Of a stretch of DNA of 5,685 nucleotides, positions 1 to 5,683 are shown one piece after another; position 1 is the first letter of the stretch, and every line of letters starts with the position of its first letter. Both the position numbers and the translations under genes were made by a program. This DNA comes from Faecenecus sp036648855. Its GTDB lineage: Bacteria > Bacillota_I > Bacilli_A > RF39 > UBA660. Under the pieces are notes generated by a model that saw nothing but the letters and a program-made list of their open reading frames with translations, had not been told where the DNA came from and did no database searches. The DNA lies in assembly GCA_036648855.1 (NCBI GenBank), contig JAVWCU010000053.1, positions 1-5,685 of the forward strand, in the 5' to 3' direction.

Positions 1-9
1 ATCTATATA

Positions 10-38
10 TTGTTCTAATATTTTCACTCTTATACAAT
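10..38 (+). promoter_or_regulatory. Candidate distal promoter of the suf operon (P1)
   Basis: TTGTTC (10-15) and TACAAT (33-38) are separated by 17 bp, giving a 5/6 match to the -10 consensus and a TTG-only match to the -35. Transcription from here would start near 45 and leave an untranslated leader of about 80 nt before sufC. An 8-bp inverted repeat (13-20 and 42-49) brackets the -10 element. In DNA this AT-rich such matches arise easily by chance, so the call is tentative. Confidence 0.3.
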
Positions 39-49
39 AATTATTAGAA
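13..49. repeat. Inverted repeat TTCTAATA / TATTAGAA upstream of sufC
   Basis: TTCTAATA (13-20) and TATTAGAA (42-49) are a perfect 8-bp inverted repeat separated by 21 nt. A third TTCTAA lies at 71-76 and can pair with TTAGAA at 44-49. Next to these, TACAAT (33-38) is complementary to ATTGTA (78-83), giving an imperfect longer stem with a 21-nt loop. The arms overlap both candidate promoters, so an operator or leader structure is possible. The arms are pure A/T apart from one C or G each. Confidence 0.35.
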
Positions 50-78
50 AAATGCCGATATTTATTATTATTCTAACA

Positions 79-107
79 TTGTACCTTGATGTAAAACATG
101 ATAAAAT
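79..107 (+). promoter_or_regulatory. Candidate proximal promoter of the suf operon (P2)
   Basis: TTGTAC (79-84) and TAAAAT (102-107) are spaced by exactly 17 bp, with a 5/6 match to the -10 consensus. The start site would be near 114, only about 13 nt before the sufC ATG and just upstream of its Shine-Dalgarno. The -35 overlaps the right arm of the imperfect stem that starts at 33. This is a sequence-match inference only. Confidence 0.4.
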
Positions 108-126
108 AAGGGCAGTGGTGATAAAA

Positions 127-894
127 ATGAAATTAGAAATAAAGAATTTATATGTTAAAACAATTGATAATAAAGAAATACTTAAAGATTTCTCTTTATG
201 TGTTGCACCAGGGGAAATACACGCGATAATGGGACCAAATGGTACAGGTAAAAGTACTTTATCTAAAGTTATCATGGGGAGCCCTGATTATCTTATTACT
301 AGTGGTGATATCTTAGCAGATAATACTTCTATTTGTAGTTTAGAAACCGATAAAAGAGCTAATCTAGGAATATTCCTAGCCTATCAAAACCCTGTTAGCA
401 TTGAAGGAGTAAGCAGCAGCGAATTTCTTCGTTCAGCATTACAAGCTAAAGAGTCAAGCAAAATAAATATTTATGAATTTATGAAAAACATGGATCAAGC
501 TTATGCTGATTTACAAATGGATCCTAATCTAATGCATAGATCTATCAACGAAAATTTTTCTGGTGGAGAAAGAAAAAAGAATGAAATTATGCAATTGAAA
601 CTCCTAAAACCAAAGTTTATTATTTTAGATGAACTTGATTCTGGTTTAGATATTGATAGCTTGAAAATAGTTTGTAATAATATTAATCAGTATTTAGAAA
701 CTTTCCCTACCACCTCAGTTTTAATTATCACACATTATCCCCGTATCTTAGAATATATTAAACCCCAATATGTTCATATTATGAATCATGGTAAGATTAT
801 CCAAACTGGAGATATATCTTTAGCTTTTGAAATAGAAAAAAAAGGGTATATCCTTAGTACTAATGCTATGAGTGGAGTAGAAACAAATGAATAA
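127..894 (+). CDS. sufC: Fe-S cluster assembly ATPase SufC
   Basis: SufC is the cytosolic ABC-type ATPase that binds SufB and SufD. Its ATP-driven dimerisation remodels the SufBCD scaffold during Fe-S cluster assembly; it is not a transporter. The 255-residue protein is full length for the family. Visible motifs are Walker A GPNGTGKST (36-44), Q-loop LAYQNP (Gln87), ABC signature FSGGERKKNEI (144-154), Walker B FIILDE (164-169), D-loop SGLD (172-175) and H-loop THYPR (His203), followed by the SufC-like IKPQYVHIM segment. The ATG at 127 is chosen because GGTGAT (117-122) precedes it and MKLEIKNLYV is a normal family N-terminus. The frame stays open back to 52, but that stretch holds the promoter P2. 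It is the first gene of the operon, and its last 8 nt overlap sufD. Confidence 0.96.
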   Translation: MKLEIKNLYVKTIDNKEILKDFSLCVAPGEIHAIMGPNGTGKSTLSKVIMGSPDYLITSGDILADNTSICSLETDKRANLGIFLAYQNPVSIEGVSSSEFLRSALQAKESSKINIYEFMKNMDQAYADLQMDPNLMHRSINENFSGGERKKNEIMQLKLLKPKFIILDELDSGLDIDSLKIVCNNINQYLETFPTTSVLIITHYPRILEYIKPQYVHIMNHGKIIQTGDISLAFEIEKKGYILSTNAMSGVETNE

Positions 895-1645
895 ACTAGT
901 ATTAGATAATGATAATCAAACATTAGAGTTAGAAACTATTTCTGTAAAAAAAGGAATTTACTATTTTACAAAGTCTGATATTTTTAATATAGAAATAGAA
1001 AATAGGGATACCTCTTTATCTTTTTATGTTAAAGATAACCTTGAAGCAGTAGTTAATATTTTAGAAACAAATAGTAATTTGCAACTATGTTATCATCTAG
1101 GAGTTAACTCTAAATTAATAGTTAATCAGTTTGGAAGTTGCCAAACAGATATAATAGATGTTTTTTTAGAAGGGGAAAATGCTAATATTGAATATCATTA
1201 TGCCGGGTTATTTAAAAATAAAAGCTCAGATATAACAATTAATATTCATCATCTAGCTTCTAATACAACCAGTAATATTTACAATCATCTTATCTCTTTT
1301 AGTGCACCACTTGTCCTTAATGTTCAAGGTGAAGTACTAAAAACCAGTGCTGGCTGTATTTGTAATCAAGATAATAAAATTATTAATATAGGTCCTGATT
1401 TATCTCTAATTAAACCTAATCTTCTTATTAGTAATAATGATATAGAAGCTAGTCATAGTGCATACATTGGTAAATTTAATAGAGATGATGTCTTCTTTCT
1501 ACAGTCTAGAGGATTATCCTTATCAGCTAGTTATAACCTACTAATAATAGGGTTTATTTTAGGGGGAAGTACTTTAGATTCTAATTATTCTGACAAAATT
1601 AAACAAATCATTGAAAATTATGGAGGTGATTATAATGAATCGTGA
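887..1645 (+). CDS. sufD: Short SufD, Fe-S cluster scaffold subunit
   Basis: SufD pairs with SufB in the SufBCD scaffold; in E. coli a C-terminal His (His360) is implicated in cluster formation. This protein has 252 residues, whereas Bacillus SufD has about 437. Residues 1-150 look like repetitive beta-strand (beta-helix) sequence. The C-terminal family core is clear: ASHSAYIGKF (188-197) carrying His190, the counterpart of E. coli His360, then VFFLQSRGL (202-210) and a helix ending IIGFILG (220-226). The N-terminal region of long SufD proteins is absent. The ATG at 887 lies 9 nt after GGAG (874-877) inside the sufC end, so translation is probably coupled. The reading frame is intact with no frameshift. 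Position between sufC and sufS supports SufD rather than a second SufB. The identity is sure at the SufB/SufD family level and likely as SufD. Confidence 0.87.
   Translation: MNKLVLDNDNQTLELETISVKKGIYYFTKSDIFNIEIENRDTSLSFYVKDNLEAVVNILETNSNLQLCYHLGVNSKLIVNQFGSCQTDIIDVFLEGENANIEYHYAGLFKNKSSDITINIHHLASNTTSNIYNHLISFSAPLVLNVQGEVLKTSAGCICNQDNKIINIGPDLSLIKPNLLISNNDIEASHSAYIGKFNRDDVFFLQSRGLSLSASYNLLIIGFILGGSTLDSNYSDKIKQIIENYGGDYNES
1622..1630 (+). promoter_or_regulatory. Consensus ribosome binding site deciding the sufS start
   Basis: GGAGGTGAT is a perfect 9-nt complement to the 16S rRNA 3' end, and its GGAGG core lies 8 nt before the ATG at 1635. It sits inside the sufD coding sequence, where it encodes Gly-Gly-Asp near the SufD C-terminus. 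It selects 1635 over the in-frame ATG at 1611, which has no such site. Confidence 0.88.
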
Positions 1646-2831
1646 TGATTTTCCTATTTTAAAACAAGATTTAATTTATTTTGATAATGGCGCTACTACT
1701 TTAAAACCTCAAACCATGATCGATGCAACAACTGATTATTACAGTAACTATACGGCTAATGCTCATAGAGGAGACTATGATAATAGCTTGAAAGTAGATA
1801 TTCTCTATGAAGGAACTAGAGGTAAAGTTAGAGCCTTAATAGATGCACCAGATGCTAGTCAAATTATATTTACTAAAGGAACAACCGAATCTTTAAATAT
1901 TATAGTGTTTGGTTATATGCGTTATTATTTAAAAAAAGGTGATGAAGTACTACTTACTAAAGCCGAGCATGCTTCTAATCTTCTTCCTTGGATGGAATTA
2001 GCGAAAGAAATAGGTATAGTTTTAAAATATATTCCTATAGATAGTCATAATGAAATAACTATATCTAATGTCTTAAAGAGTATAACAGTTAATACTAAAG
2101 TTATTTCTATTGCACATGTTACTAATGTTATGGGAGATATTAGACCAGTCGAAGAAATAGGGGCTATCTGTAAAGAAAAGAAGATATTATTTGTCGTAGA
2201 TGGAGCCCAAAGCGTTCCCCATGTCGTAACATCAGTAATTAAAATGAATGCTGATTTCTTTGCTTTTTCTGCTCATAAAATGTTAGGACCAACTGGAGTA
2301 GGAGTTTTATATGGTAAAAAAGACTTACTAGAAAAAATAAAACCCCTTAACTATGGGGGTGGTATGAACTCTTACTTTGAAAGTGATGGAGAAGTAGTCT
2401 ACCATGATGTTCCAAGTTTATTTGATGCTGGAACTCCTAATATAGCAGGAGTGATTGGCTTTTCTGCAGTCATTGATTACTTAATGGCTATTGGTATTGA
2501 TAAGATAAATAATTACATTCTAGAGTTAAGAAGATATCTAGTTAAAGAATTAGAAACTATACCTAATATTATTATATATAATAAATATAATGAGGGTACA
2601 ACAGTGGCCTTTAACTTAGAAGGAGTATTTAGCCAAGATACAGCGGTCTATCTAAATCACTATCATATATGTGTAAGAGCAGGCAATCACTGTGCTAAAA
2701 TACTTAAAGATGACTTAAAAGTCAAGAACACTTGCCGAATTAGTTTATATTTGTATAATACTAAAGAAGAGATAGATAAATTAATTACTGTTTTAAGAGA
2801 TTCAAAGCAAATATTTAATATTGTATTATAA
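1635..2831 (+). CDS. sufS: Cysteine desulfurase SufS (class II, PLP-dependent)
   Basis: SufS converts L-cysteine to alanine and holds the sulfur as a persulfide, which is passed to SufU. The 398-residue protein matches the family length. Visible residues are DNGATTLKP (17-25), His112 that stacks on PLP, Asp189 and Gln192 that contact the cofactor, SAHK (212-215) with Lys215 as the PLP Schiff-base lysine, FDAGTPNIAG (263-272), the persulfide-forming Cys353 in RAGNHCAK, and Arg368 that binds the substrate carboxylate. Spacings between these match E. coli SufS exactly. The gene overlaps the sufD end by 11 nt and is followed by sufU after 16 nt. Oddities: at the position of B. subtilis His342, the zinc-swap ligand, there is Gln334 (CAA), and the first His of the usual RAGHHC loop is Asn351. 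Identity is certain; the mechanism of transfer to SufU may differ. Confidence 0.96.
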   Translation: MNRDDFPILKQDLIYFDNGATTLKPQTMIDATTDYYSNYTANAHRGDYDNSLKVDILYEGTRGKVRALIDAPDASQIIFTKGTTESLNIIVFGYMRYYLKKGDEVLLTKAEHASNLLPWMELAKEIGIVLKYIPIDSHNEITISNVLKSITVNTKVISIAHVTNVMGDIRPVEEIGAICKEKKILFVVDGAQSVPHVVTSVIKMNADFFAFSAHKMLGPTGVGVLYGKKDLLEKIKPLNYGGGMNSYFESDGEVVYHDVPSLFDAGTPNIAGVIGFSAVIDYLMAIGIDKINNYILELRRYLVKELETIPNIIIYNKYNEGTTVAFNLEGVFSQDTAVYLNHYHICVRAGNHCAKILKDDLKVKNTCRISLYLYNTKEEIDKLITVLRDSKQIFNIVL

Positions 2832-2836
2832 TAAAG

Positions 2837-2842
2837 AAGGTG
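2837..2842 (+). promoter_or_regulatory. Ribosome binding site deciding the sufU start
   Basis: AAGGTG ends 5 nt before the ATG at 2848 and just after the sufS stop. It supports 2848 over an in-frame TTG at 2821, which would add nine residues not seen in SufU proteins. Confidence 0.7.
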
Positions 2843-2847
2843 TAGAT

Positions 2848-3273
2848 ATGGAAATAGATGCTAATATGCGTAGAGAAATAATTTTAGATAACTATCAGTT
2901 CCCAGAAAATAAAGGTTTAGTGGAAGATGAGCGTTATTTAAAAGTAAGAACTAATAACTCGTCTTGTATAGATGACTTAAATATCATGGTTTTAGAAGAA
3001 AATGGGATTATAAAAGATATTAGATTTGATGGAGAAGCTTGTGCTATTTCTACATCTGCTACTTCTATTATGATTAAAACCTTTACTGGTAAAACCCTAG
3101 AAGAAGCTAAAACTATATTAAGTAATTATGAAGCTATGATAGAAGAAGAACCTTATGATAAGACTATTCTTGGAGAATTAAATGTCTATAATGAGATATA
3201 TAAACAACCTAATAGGAAAAAATGTGCTTTATTACCTTTTAAAGCTATTCATCAAATATTAGAGTCTAAATAA
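2848..3273 (+). CDS. sufU: Zinc-dependent sulfurtransferase SufU
   Basis: In Firmicutes, SufU accepts persulfide sulfur from SufS and delivers it to SufBCD; it has an IscU-like fold with a bound zinc. The 141-residue protein is of normal length. All four zinc ligands of B. subtilis SufU (Cys41, Asp43, Cys66, Cys128) have counterparts: Cys40 and Asp42 in SSCIDD, Cys65 in GEACAIS, and Cys126 in KKCALLPF. The 61-residue gap between the last two cysteines fits the insertion that marks SufU against IscU. The N-terminus (IILDNYQFPENKG, residues 11-23) matches the family IMDHYKNPRNKG. The usual Gly between the first Cys and Asp is Ile41. It lies 16 nt after sufS and 16 nt before sufB, which places it with its sulfur donor and acceptor. 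Confidence 0.94.
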   Translation: MEIDANMRREIILDNYQFPENKGLVEDERYLKVRTNNSSCIDDLNIMVLEENGIIKDIRFDGEACAISTSATSIMIKTFTGKTLEEAKTILSNYEAMIEEEPYDKTILGELNVYNEIYKQPNRKKCALLPFKAIHQILESK

Positions 3274-3289
3274 AGTAAATGAGGTAAAT

Positions 3290-4600
3290 ATGGAAATAAG
3301 AGGAATTACTAAAGATAATGTTAAAATTATTTCAAAGTTAAAAAATGAAGCTGAATGGATTACTAATTATCGTTTAGACTCTTTTAATAACTTTGATTCT
3401 TTACCATTACCTAATTTTGGACCTGATCCTCAGGTAGACTTTAATTCTATTATTTATTATAAAAGAGATGAACTGCCTAGTATTAAAGAAAACTGGAATC
3501 AAGTAGAGACAAATTTAAAAAATGAATTTACAGCATTAGGGGTTATAGAAAGTGAAAAACATTTAGATGGTATTGGAGTTCAATATGAGAGTGAAGTAAT
3601 CTACCATAATATGATTGAAGAATTAAAGACTAAACAGGTTATATTTACTTCTATTGAACAGGCTATGGCTAAATACCCTGAGTTAGTTAAAAAGTATTTT
3701 GGAACTATTGTCTCTAATAAAGAAAACAAGTATGCAGCCTTAAATGGGGCAGTATTTTCAGGGGGTAGTTTTATCTATATTCCCAAAAACACTAAATTAG
3801 ATAGGCCTTTACAGAGCTATTTTAGAATTAATAGTCGACACATGGGACAATTTGAACGAACTTTAATTGTAGTGGATGATGATAGTGAACTACATTATAT
3901 AGAAGGGTGCACTGCCCCTAATTACAGTGATTATGCCCTTCATGCCGCCGTTGTTGAAATCTATGTAGGAGCTCGTAGTAAATGTCGGTATACCACTATT
4001 CAAAACTGGGCTCATAATGTTAATAATCTAGTTACTAAAAGGGCTCTAGTAGAAACAAATGGTACTATGGAATGGATAGATGGTAATATTGGAAGCCATG
4101 TAACAATGAAATATCCTTGTTGTATTTTAAAAGGCGATTATGCCAGTGGAACTTGTATTACAATAAGTGTAGCTACCTCAAATCAAGAACAAGATACAGG
4201 GGCTAAAATGATTCACCTTGGGTCTCATACAAGTAGCAAAATAATTTCTAAAAGTATTGCTTCAAATGGGGGTAATGCTACCTATAGAGGTACAGTTGAT
4301 ATAAAAGAAACAGCCTTGAATAGCCAAGGAATTATTAAATGTGATACCCTAATATTAGATAAATTATCTAAGAGTGATACAATTCCTACTAATATAGTTA
4401 GAAACAATAGTAGTAGTATAGAACATGAGGCAACAGTTTCTAAGATAAGCGAAGAAAAATTATTCTATTTAATGAGTCGGGGTATTAATGCAGAAAGAGC
4501 TAAAGAATTAGTGATTTTAGGTTTCTTAGAAAAGTTTAGAGAAGAACTACCTATGGAATATGCTGTTGAATTAAATCAATTATTAAAAAGAAATTTATAA
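3290..4600 (+). CDS. sufB: Fe-S cluster scaffold subunit SufB
   Basis: SufB is the core scaffold on which the nascent cluster forms, in complex with SufC and SufD. The 436-residue protein keeps residues shown to matter in E. coli SufB: Arg179 and Asn181 in YFRIN, Cys207 in EGCTAP (E. coli Cys254, sulfur entry), Gln238 and Trp240 in TIQNW, Lys250 in VTKR, Cys351 in KCDTLI (E. coli Cys405, cluster site), and Glu378-His379-Glu380 in EHEATVSK. The 28-, 31- and 27-residue spacings R-C, C-Q and C-E equal those in E. coli. The C-terminal LFYLMSRGI and ELPMEYAVE are standard. The protein starts about 30 residues later than Bacillus SufB (about 465 residues), losing the segment before the conserved IxxLKxEAEWxxxYRL. 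GAGG (3281-3284) supports the ATG at 3290. It is the last gene of the operon, with a terminator downstream. Confidence 0.97.
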   Translation: MEIRGITKDNVKIISKLKNEAEWITNYRLDSFNNFDSLPLPNFGPDPQVDFNSIIYYKRDELPSIKENWNQVETNLKNEFTALGVIESEKHLDGIGVQYESEVIYHNMIEELKTKQVIFTSIEQAMAKYPELVKKYFGTIVSNKENKYAALNGAVFSGGSFIYIPKNTKLDRPLQSYFRINSRHMGQFERTLIVVDDDSELHYIEGCTAPNYSDYALHAAVVEIYVGARSKCRYTTIQNWAHNVNNLVTKRALVETNGTMEWIDGNIGSHVTMKYPCCILKGDYASGTCITISVATSNQEQDTGAKMIHLGSHTSSKIISKSIASNGGNATYRGTVDIKETALNSQGIIKCDTLILDKLSKSDTIPTNIVRNNSSSIEHEATVSKISEEKLFYLMSRGINAERAKELVILGFLEKFREELPMEYAVELNQLLKRNL

Positions 4601-4619
4601 AACTATGAAACTTCTTTTT
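4585..4619 (+). other. AT-rich hairpin spanning the sufB stop codon
   Basis: AAAAAGAAATTT (4585-4596) can pair with AAACTTCTTTTT (4608-4619), giving 11 of 12 base pairs with one A-C mismatch and an 11-nt loop. A T-rich stretch follows. Only one G-C pair is present, so it is weak. It may assist the stronger terminator just downstream, or mean nothing. Confidence 0.3.
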
Positions 4620-4646
4620 TCTTTTGATAAATATTTATAATTTTAA

Positions 4647-4673
4647 AAATTCCCCTAGGGAATTTCTTTTTTT
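4647..4673 (+). terminator. Intrinsic terminator of the suf operon
   Basis: AAATTCCC (4647-4654) pairs perfectly with GGGAATTT (4658-4665) across a CTA loop, and seven T residues follow after one C. This is a classic rho-independent terminator 46 nt after the sufB stop. It separates the suf operon from ssb. Confidence 0.9.
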
Positions 4674-4711
4674 GTCTTAATTTAACTCTTATAATTCTCA
4701 TATTTACCGAT

Positions 4712-4740
4712 TTGCATCTAGTTTTAGTATCAGTTATTAT
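4712..4740 (+). promoter_or_regulatory. Candidate promoter of ssb
   Basis: TTGCAT (4712-4717) and TATTAT (4735-4740) are separated by 17 bp, with a 5/6 match to the -10 consensus. The start would fall near 4747, giving a leader of about 15 nt that begins at the Shine-Dalgarno. The position between the suf terminator and ssb fits an independent transcription unit. Confidence 0.5.
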
Positions 4741-4745
4741 GAAAG

Positions 4746-4755
4746 AGAAAGGAGG
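4746..4755 (+). promoter_or_regulatory. Strong ribosome binding site of ssb
   Basis: AGAAAGGAGG is a 10-nt match to the complement of the 16S rRNA 3' end, 6 nt before the ATG at 4762. It is the longest such match seen in the window together with the sufS site, and it implies high translation. Confidence 0.85.
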
Positions 4756-4761
4756 AATAAT

Positions 4762-5118
4762 ATGTTAAATCAGGTAGTTTTGGTTGGACGACTTGTCAGG
4801 GATCCCCAGTTAAATGAAACCGAAAAAGGTAAAAAAATGATGTATGTAACTTTGGCTATACCTCGTAGTTTTAAGAATATGAAAGGAGAATATGATACAG
4901 ACTTTATCGATTGCGTTTTATGGGATGGTTTAGCTCAAAATACTAGTGAGTATTGTGAAAAAGGCAATATTGTTGGTGTAAAAGGGCGAATCCAATCTCG
5001 AGTTATAGAACATGATACAGAGCGAAAATATATAACAGAAGTAGTAGCTGAAAAAATATCATTTCTAAGTTCCAACAAAAAAGAACCAACTACTGAGTCA
5101 TCAAACGAGGAAACCTAA
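4762..5118 (+). CDS. ssb: Single-stranded DNA-binding protein, short and lacking the usual acidic tip
   Basis: SSB proteins coat single-stranded DNA in replication, recombination and repair, usually as tetramers of an OB-fold domain. The 118-residue protein begins MLNQVVLVGRLVRDPQL, the typical SSB first strand. It continues with VTLAIPRSF (29-37), TDFIDCVLWDGLAQN (46-60, with Trp54 at the DNA-stacking position) and GNIVGVKGRIQSR (68-80). The OB fold ends near residue 102, and only about 16 residues follow. They end SSNEET, so the conserved DDDLPF-like tip that binds partner proteins is missing. Length and missing tip resemble the Bacillus competence paralog SsbB more than the main SsbA, but a housekeeping role cannot be excluded. 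The gene has its own candidate promoter and a terminator on each side, so it looks monocistronic. Confidence 0.92.
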   Translation: MLNQVVLVGRLVRDPQLNETEKGKKMMYVTLAIPRSFKNMKGEYDTDFIDCVLWDGLAQNTSEYCEKGNIVGVKGRIQSRVIEHDTERKYITEVVAEKISFLSSNKKEPTTESSNEET

Positions 5119-5193
5119 TAATTTATTTTTTTTCTAAACACTTCCAAAATTTAGTTTAAAAATTAGTCATTTATCAACAATTGACCTATACAA

Positions 5194-5232
5194 AATAAAA
5201 ACAGGATAAGTATTTCTTATCCTATTTTTATT
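5194..5232. terminator. Long, probably bidirectional intrinsic terminator after ssb
   Basis: AGGATAAG (5203-5210) pairs perfectly with CTTATCCT (5216-5223) around a TATTT loop. Beyond a single C-A mismatch, eight further A/T pairs extend the stem to 5194 and 5232. T-rich on the right and A-rich on the left, it can serve both strands. It lies 76 nt after the ssb stop, and no gene is seen converging from the other side within this window. Confidence 0.85.
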
Positions 5233-5240
5233 ATTTTTAA

Positions 5241-5280
5241 TAAAGTTTCTTTTTAGTTAACTTTACTGTATATAAATACA
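5241..5280. promoter_or_regulatory. Two dyads upstream of the XRE regulator, possible operators
   Basis: TAAAGTT (5241-5247) and AACTTTA (5259-5265) form a perfect 7-bp inverted repeat with an 11-nt spacer. TGTAT (5267-5271) and ATACA (5276-5280) form a second dyad spaced by 4 nt, matching at 12 of 14 positions overall. The second dyad sits over the expected -35/spacer region of the TATAAT box at 5289. That is where a self-repressing XRE protein would bind. No binding evidence is available. Confidence 0.4.
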
Positions 5281-5288
5281 TATTTTTC

Positions 5289-5294
5289 TATAAT
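5289..5294 (+). promoter_or_regulatory. Candidate -10 element of the XRE regulator gene
   Basis: TATAAT is a perfect -10 consensus located 32 nt before the preferred start codon. There is no good -35: the best at 16-18 bp upstream are TGTATA or CTGTAT, which lie within the dyad at 5267-5280. A weak -35 with an overlapping dyad fits a regulated promoter. Confidence 0.45.
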
Positions 5295-5326
5295 GGGGGT
5301 ACAAACTATTAATGGAGTTGAAGTAT

Positions 5327-5683
5327 ATGTTATTGTTTGGTAAAAGACTAAAAGAACTAAGAACTAAAGCCGGATTAACTCAACAGGCGCTAGGAAATAT
5401 GATTAATATTACAAAAGTTAGCATTTGTTGCTATGAAAAGGGGACTAGGACCCCGACTATAGACACTCTAATTGATTTAGCTAATACTTTTAATGTGGAT
5501 TATAGCTATTTTTTAGGAGGCGATAATTATGTTGTTGCCGAAGATAATCAGCAGTATGGTATGTCAATGGCTAAAGATGAAATAGAATTAATTAAAGAGT
5601 TGCGTAGGCACAGTGATTTATATCAAAAACTAATAAATGATCCTAAGAGAATTATAACTTTAATGGAAAAAAAGATGAGATAA
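5327..5683 (+). CDS. XRE-family helix-turn-helix transcriptional regulator
   Basis: This is a small cytosolic DNA-binding protein of the Cro/C1 (XRE) type. Residues 4-64 form the HTH_3 domain: FGKRLKELRTKAGLTQQALG (4-23), a recognition-helix region INITKVSICCYEKG (26-39), PTIDTLIDLANTFNVD (43-58) and the closing YFLGG. A polar linker (66-83) leads to a charged helical tail (84-118) with EIELIKELRR and INDPKRIITLMEKK; this tail is not a known sensor or enzyme domain. The start at 5327 is preferred because GGAG (5314-5317) lies 9 nt upstream and MLLFGKRLKELR is a typical XRE N-terminus. An ATG at 5312 would add five residues but has only a GGGGG stretch 12 nt upstream. Its targets are unknown; the dyads just upstream suggest autoregulation. 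Nothing ties it functionally to ssb or to the suf genes. Confidence 0.88.
   Translation: MLLFGKRLKELRTKAGLTQQALGNMINITKVSICCYEKGTRTPTIDTLIDLANTFNVDYSYFLGGDNYVVAEDNQQYGMSMAKDEIELIKELRRHSDLYQKLINDPKRIITLMEKKMR

Noticed and set aside
52..126. 25-residue N-terminal extension of SufC
   Set aside because: The frame is open, but the family N-terminus and GGTGAT site support 127, and the best promoter lies inside this stretch.
30..275. 81-codon open frame on the minus strand
   Set aside because: It is antisense to the sufC start and Walker A region, lacks a recognisable domain, and is explained by AT-rich composition opposite a conserved gene.
836..846. Eight-A run followed by GGG near the sufC end, as a programmed frameshift site
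   Set aside because: It encodes an ordinary Glu-Lys-Lys-Gly stretch, SufC is already full length, and similar Lys-Lys-Gly runs occur at 946 and near 1926 without consequence.
1611..1634. Earlier ATG for SufS
   Set aside because: The eight extra residues have no ribosome binding site, whereas a perfect site precedes the ATG at 1635, which gives the normal SufS start.
1643..1687. Read-through of the sufD TGA under a mycoplasma-type code
   Set aside because: Conserved Trp positions use TGG, and sufD ends at two adjacent TGA codons; extending it would only add about 14 unrelated residues.
2821..2847. TTG start for SufU overlapping the sufS end
   Set aside because: It would add residues not found in the family, and AAGGTG points to the ATG at 2848.
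4690..4695. Perfect TATAAT as the ssb promoter
   Set aside because: No -35 lies at 16-18 bp upstream, where the terminator T-tract falls; the TTGCAT-N17-TATTAT pair nearer ssb fits better.
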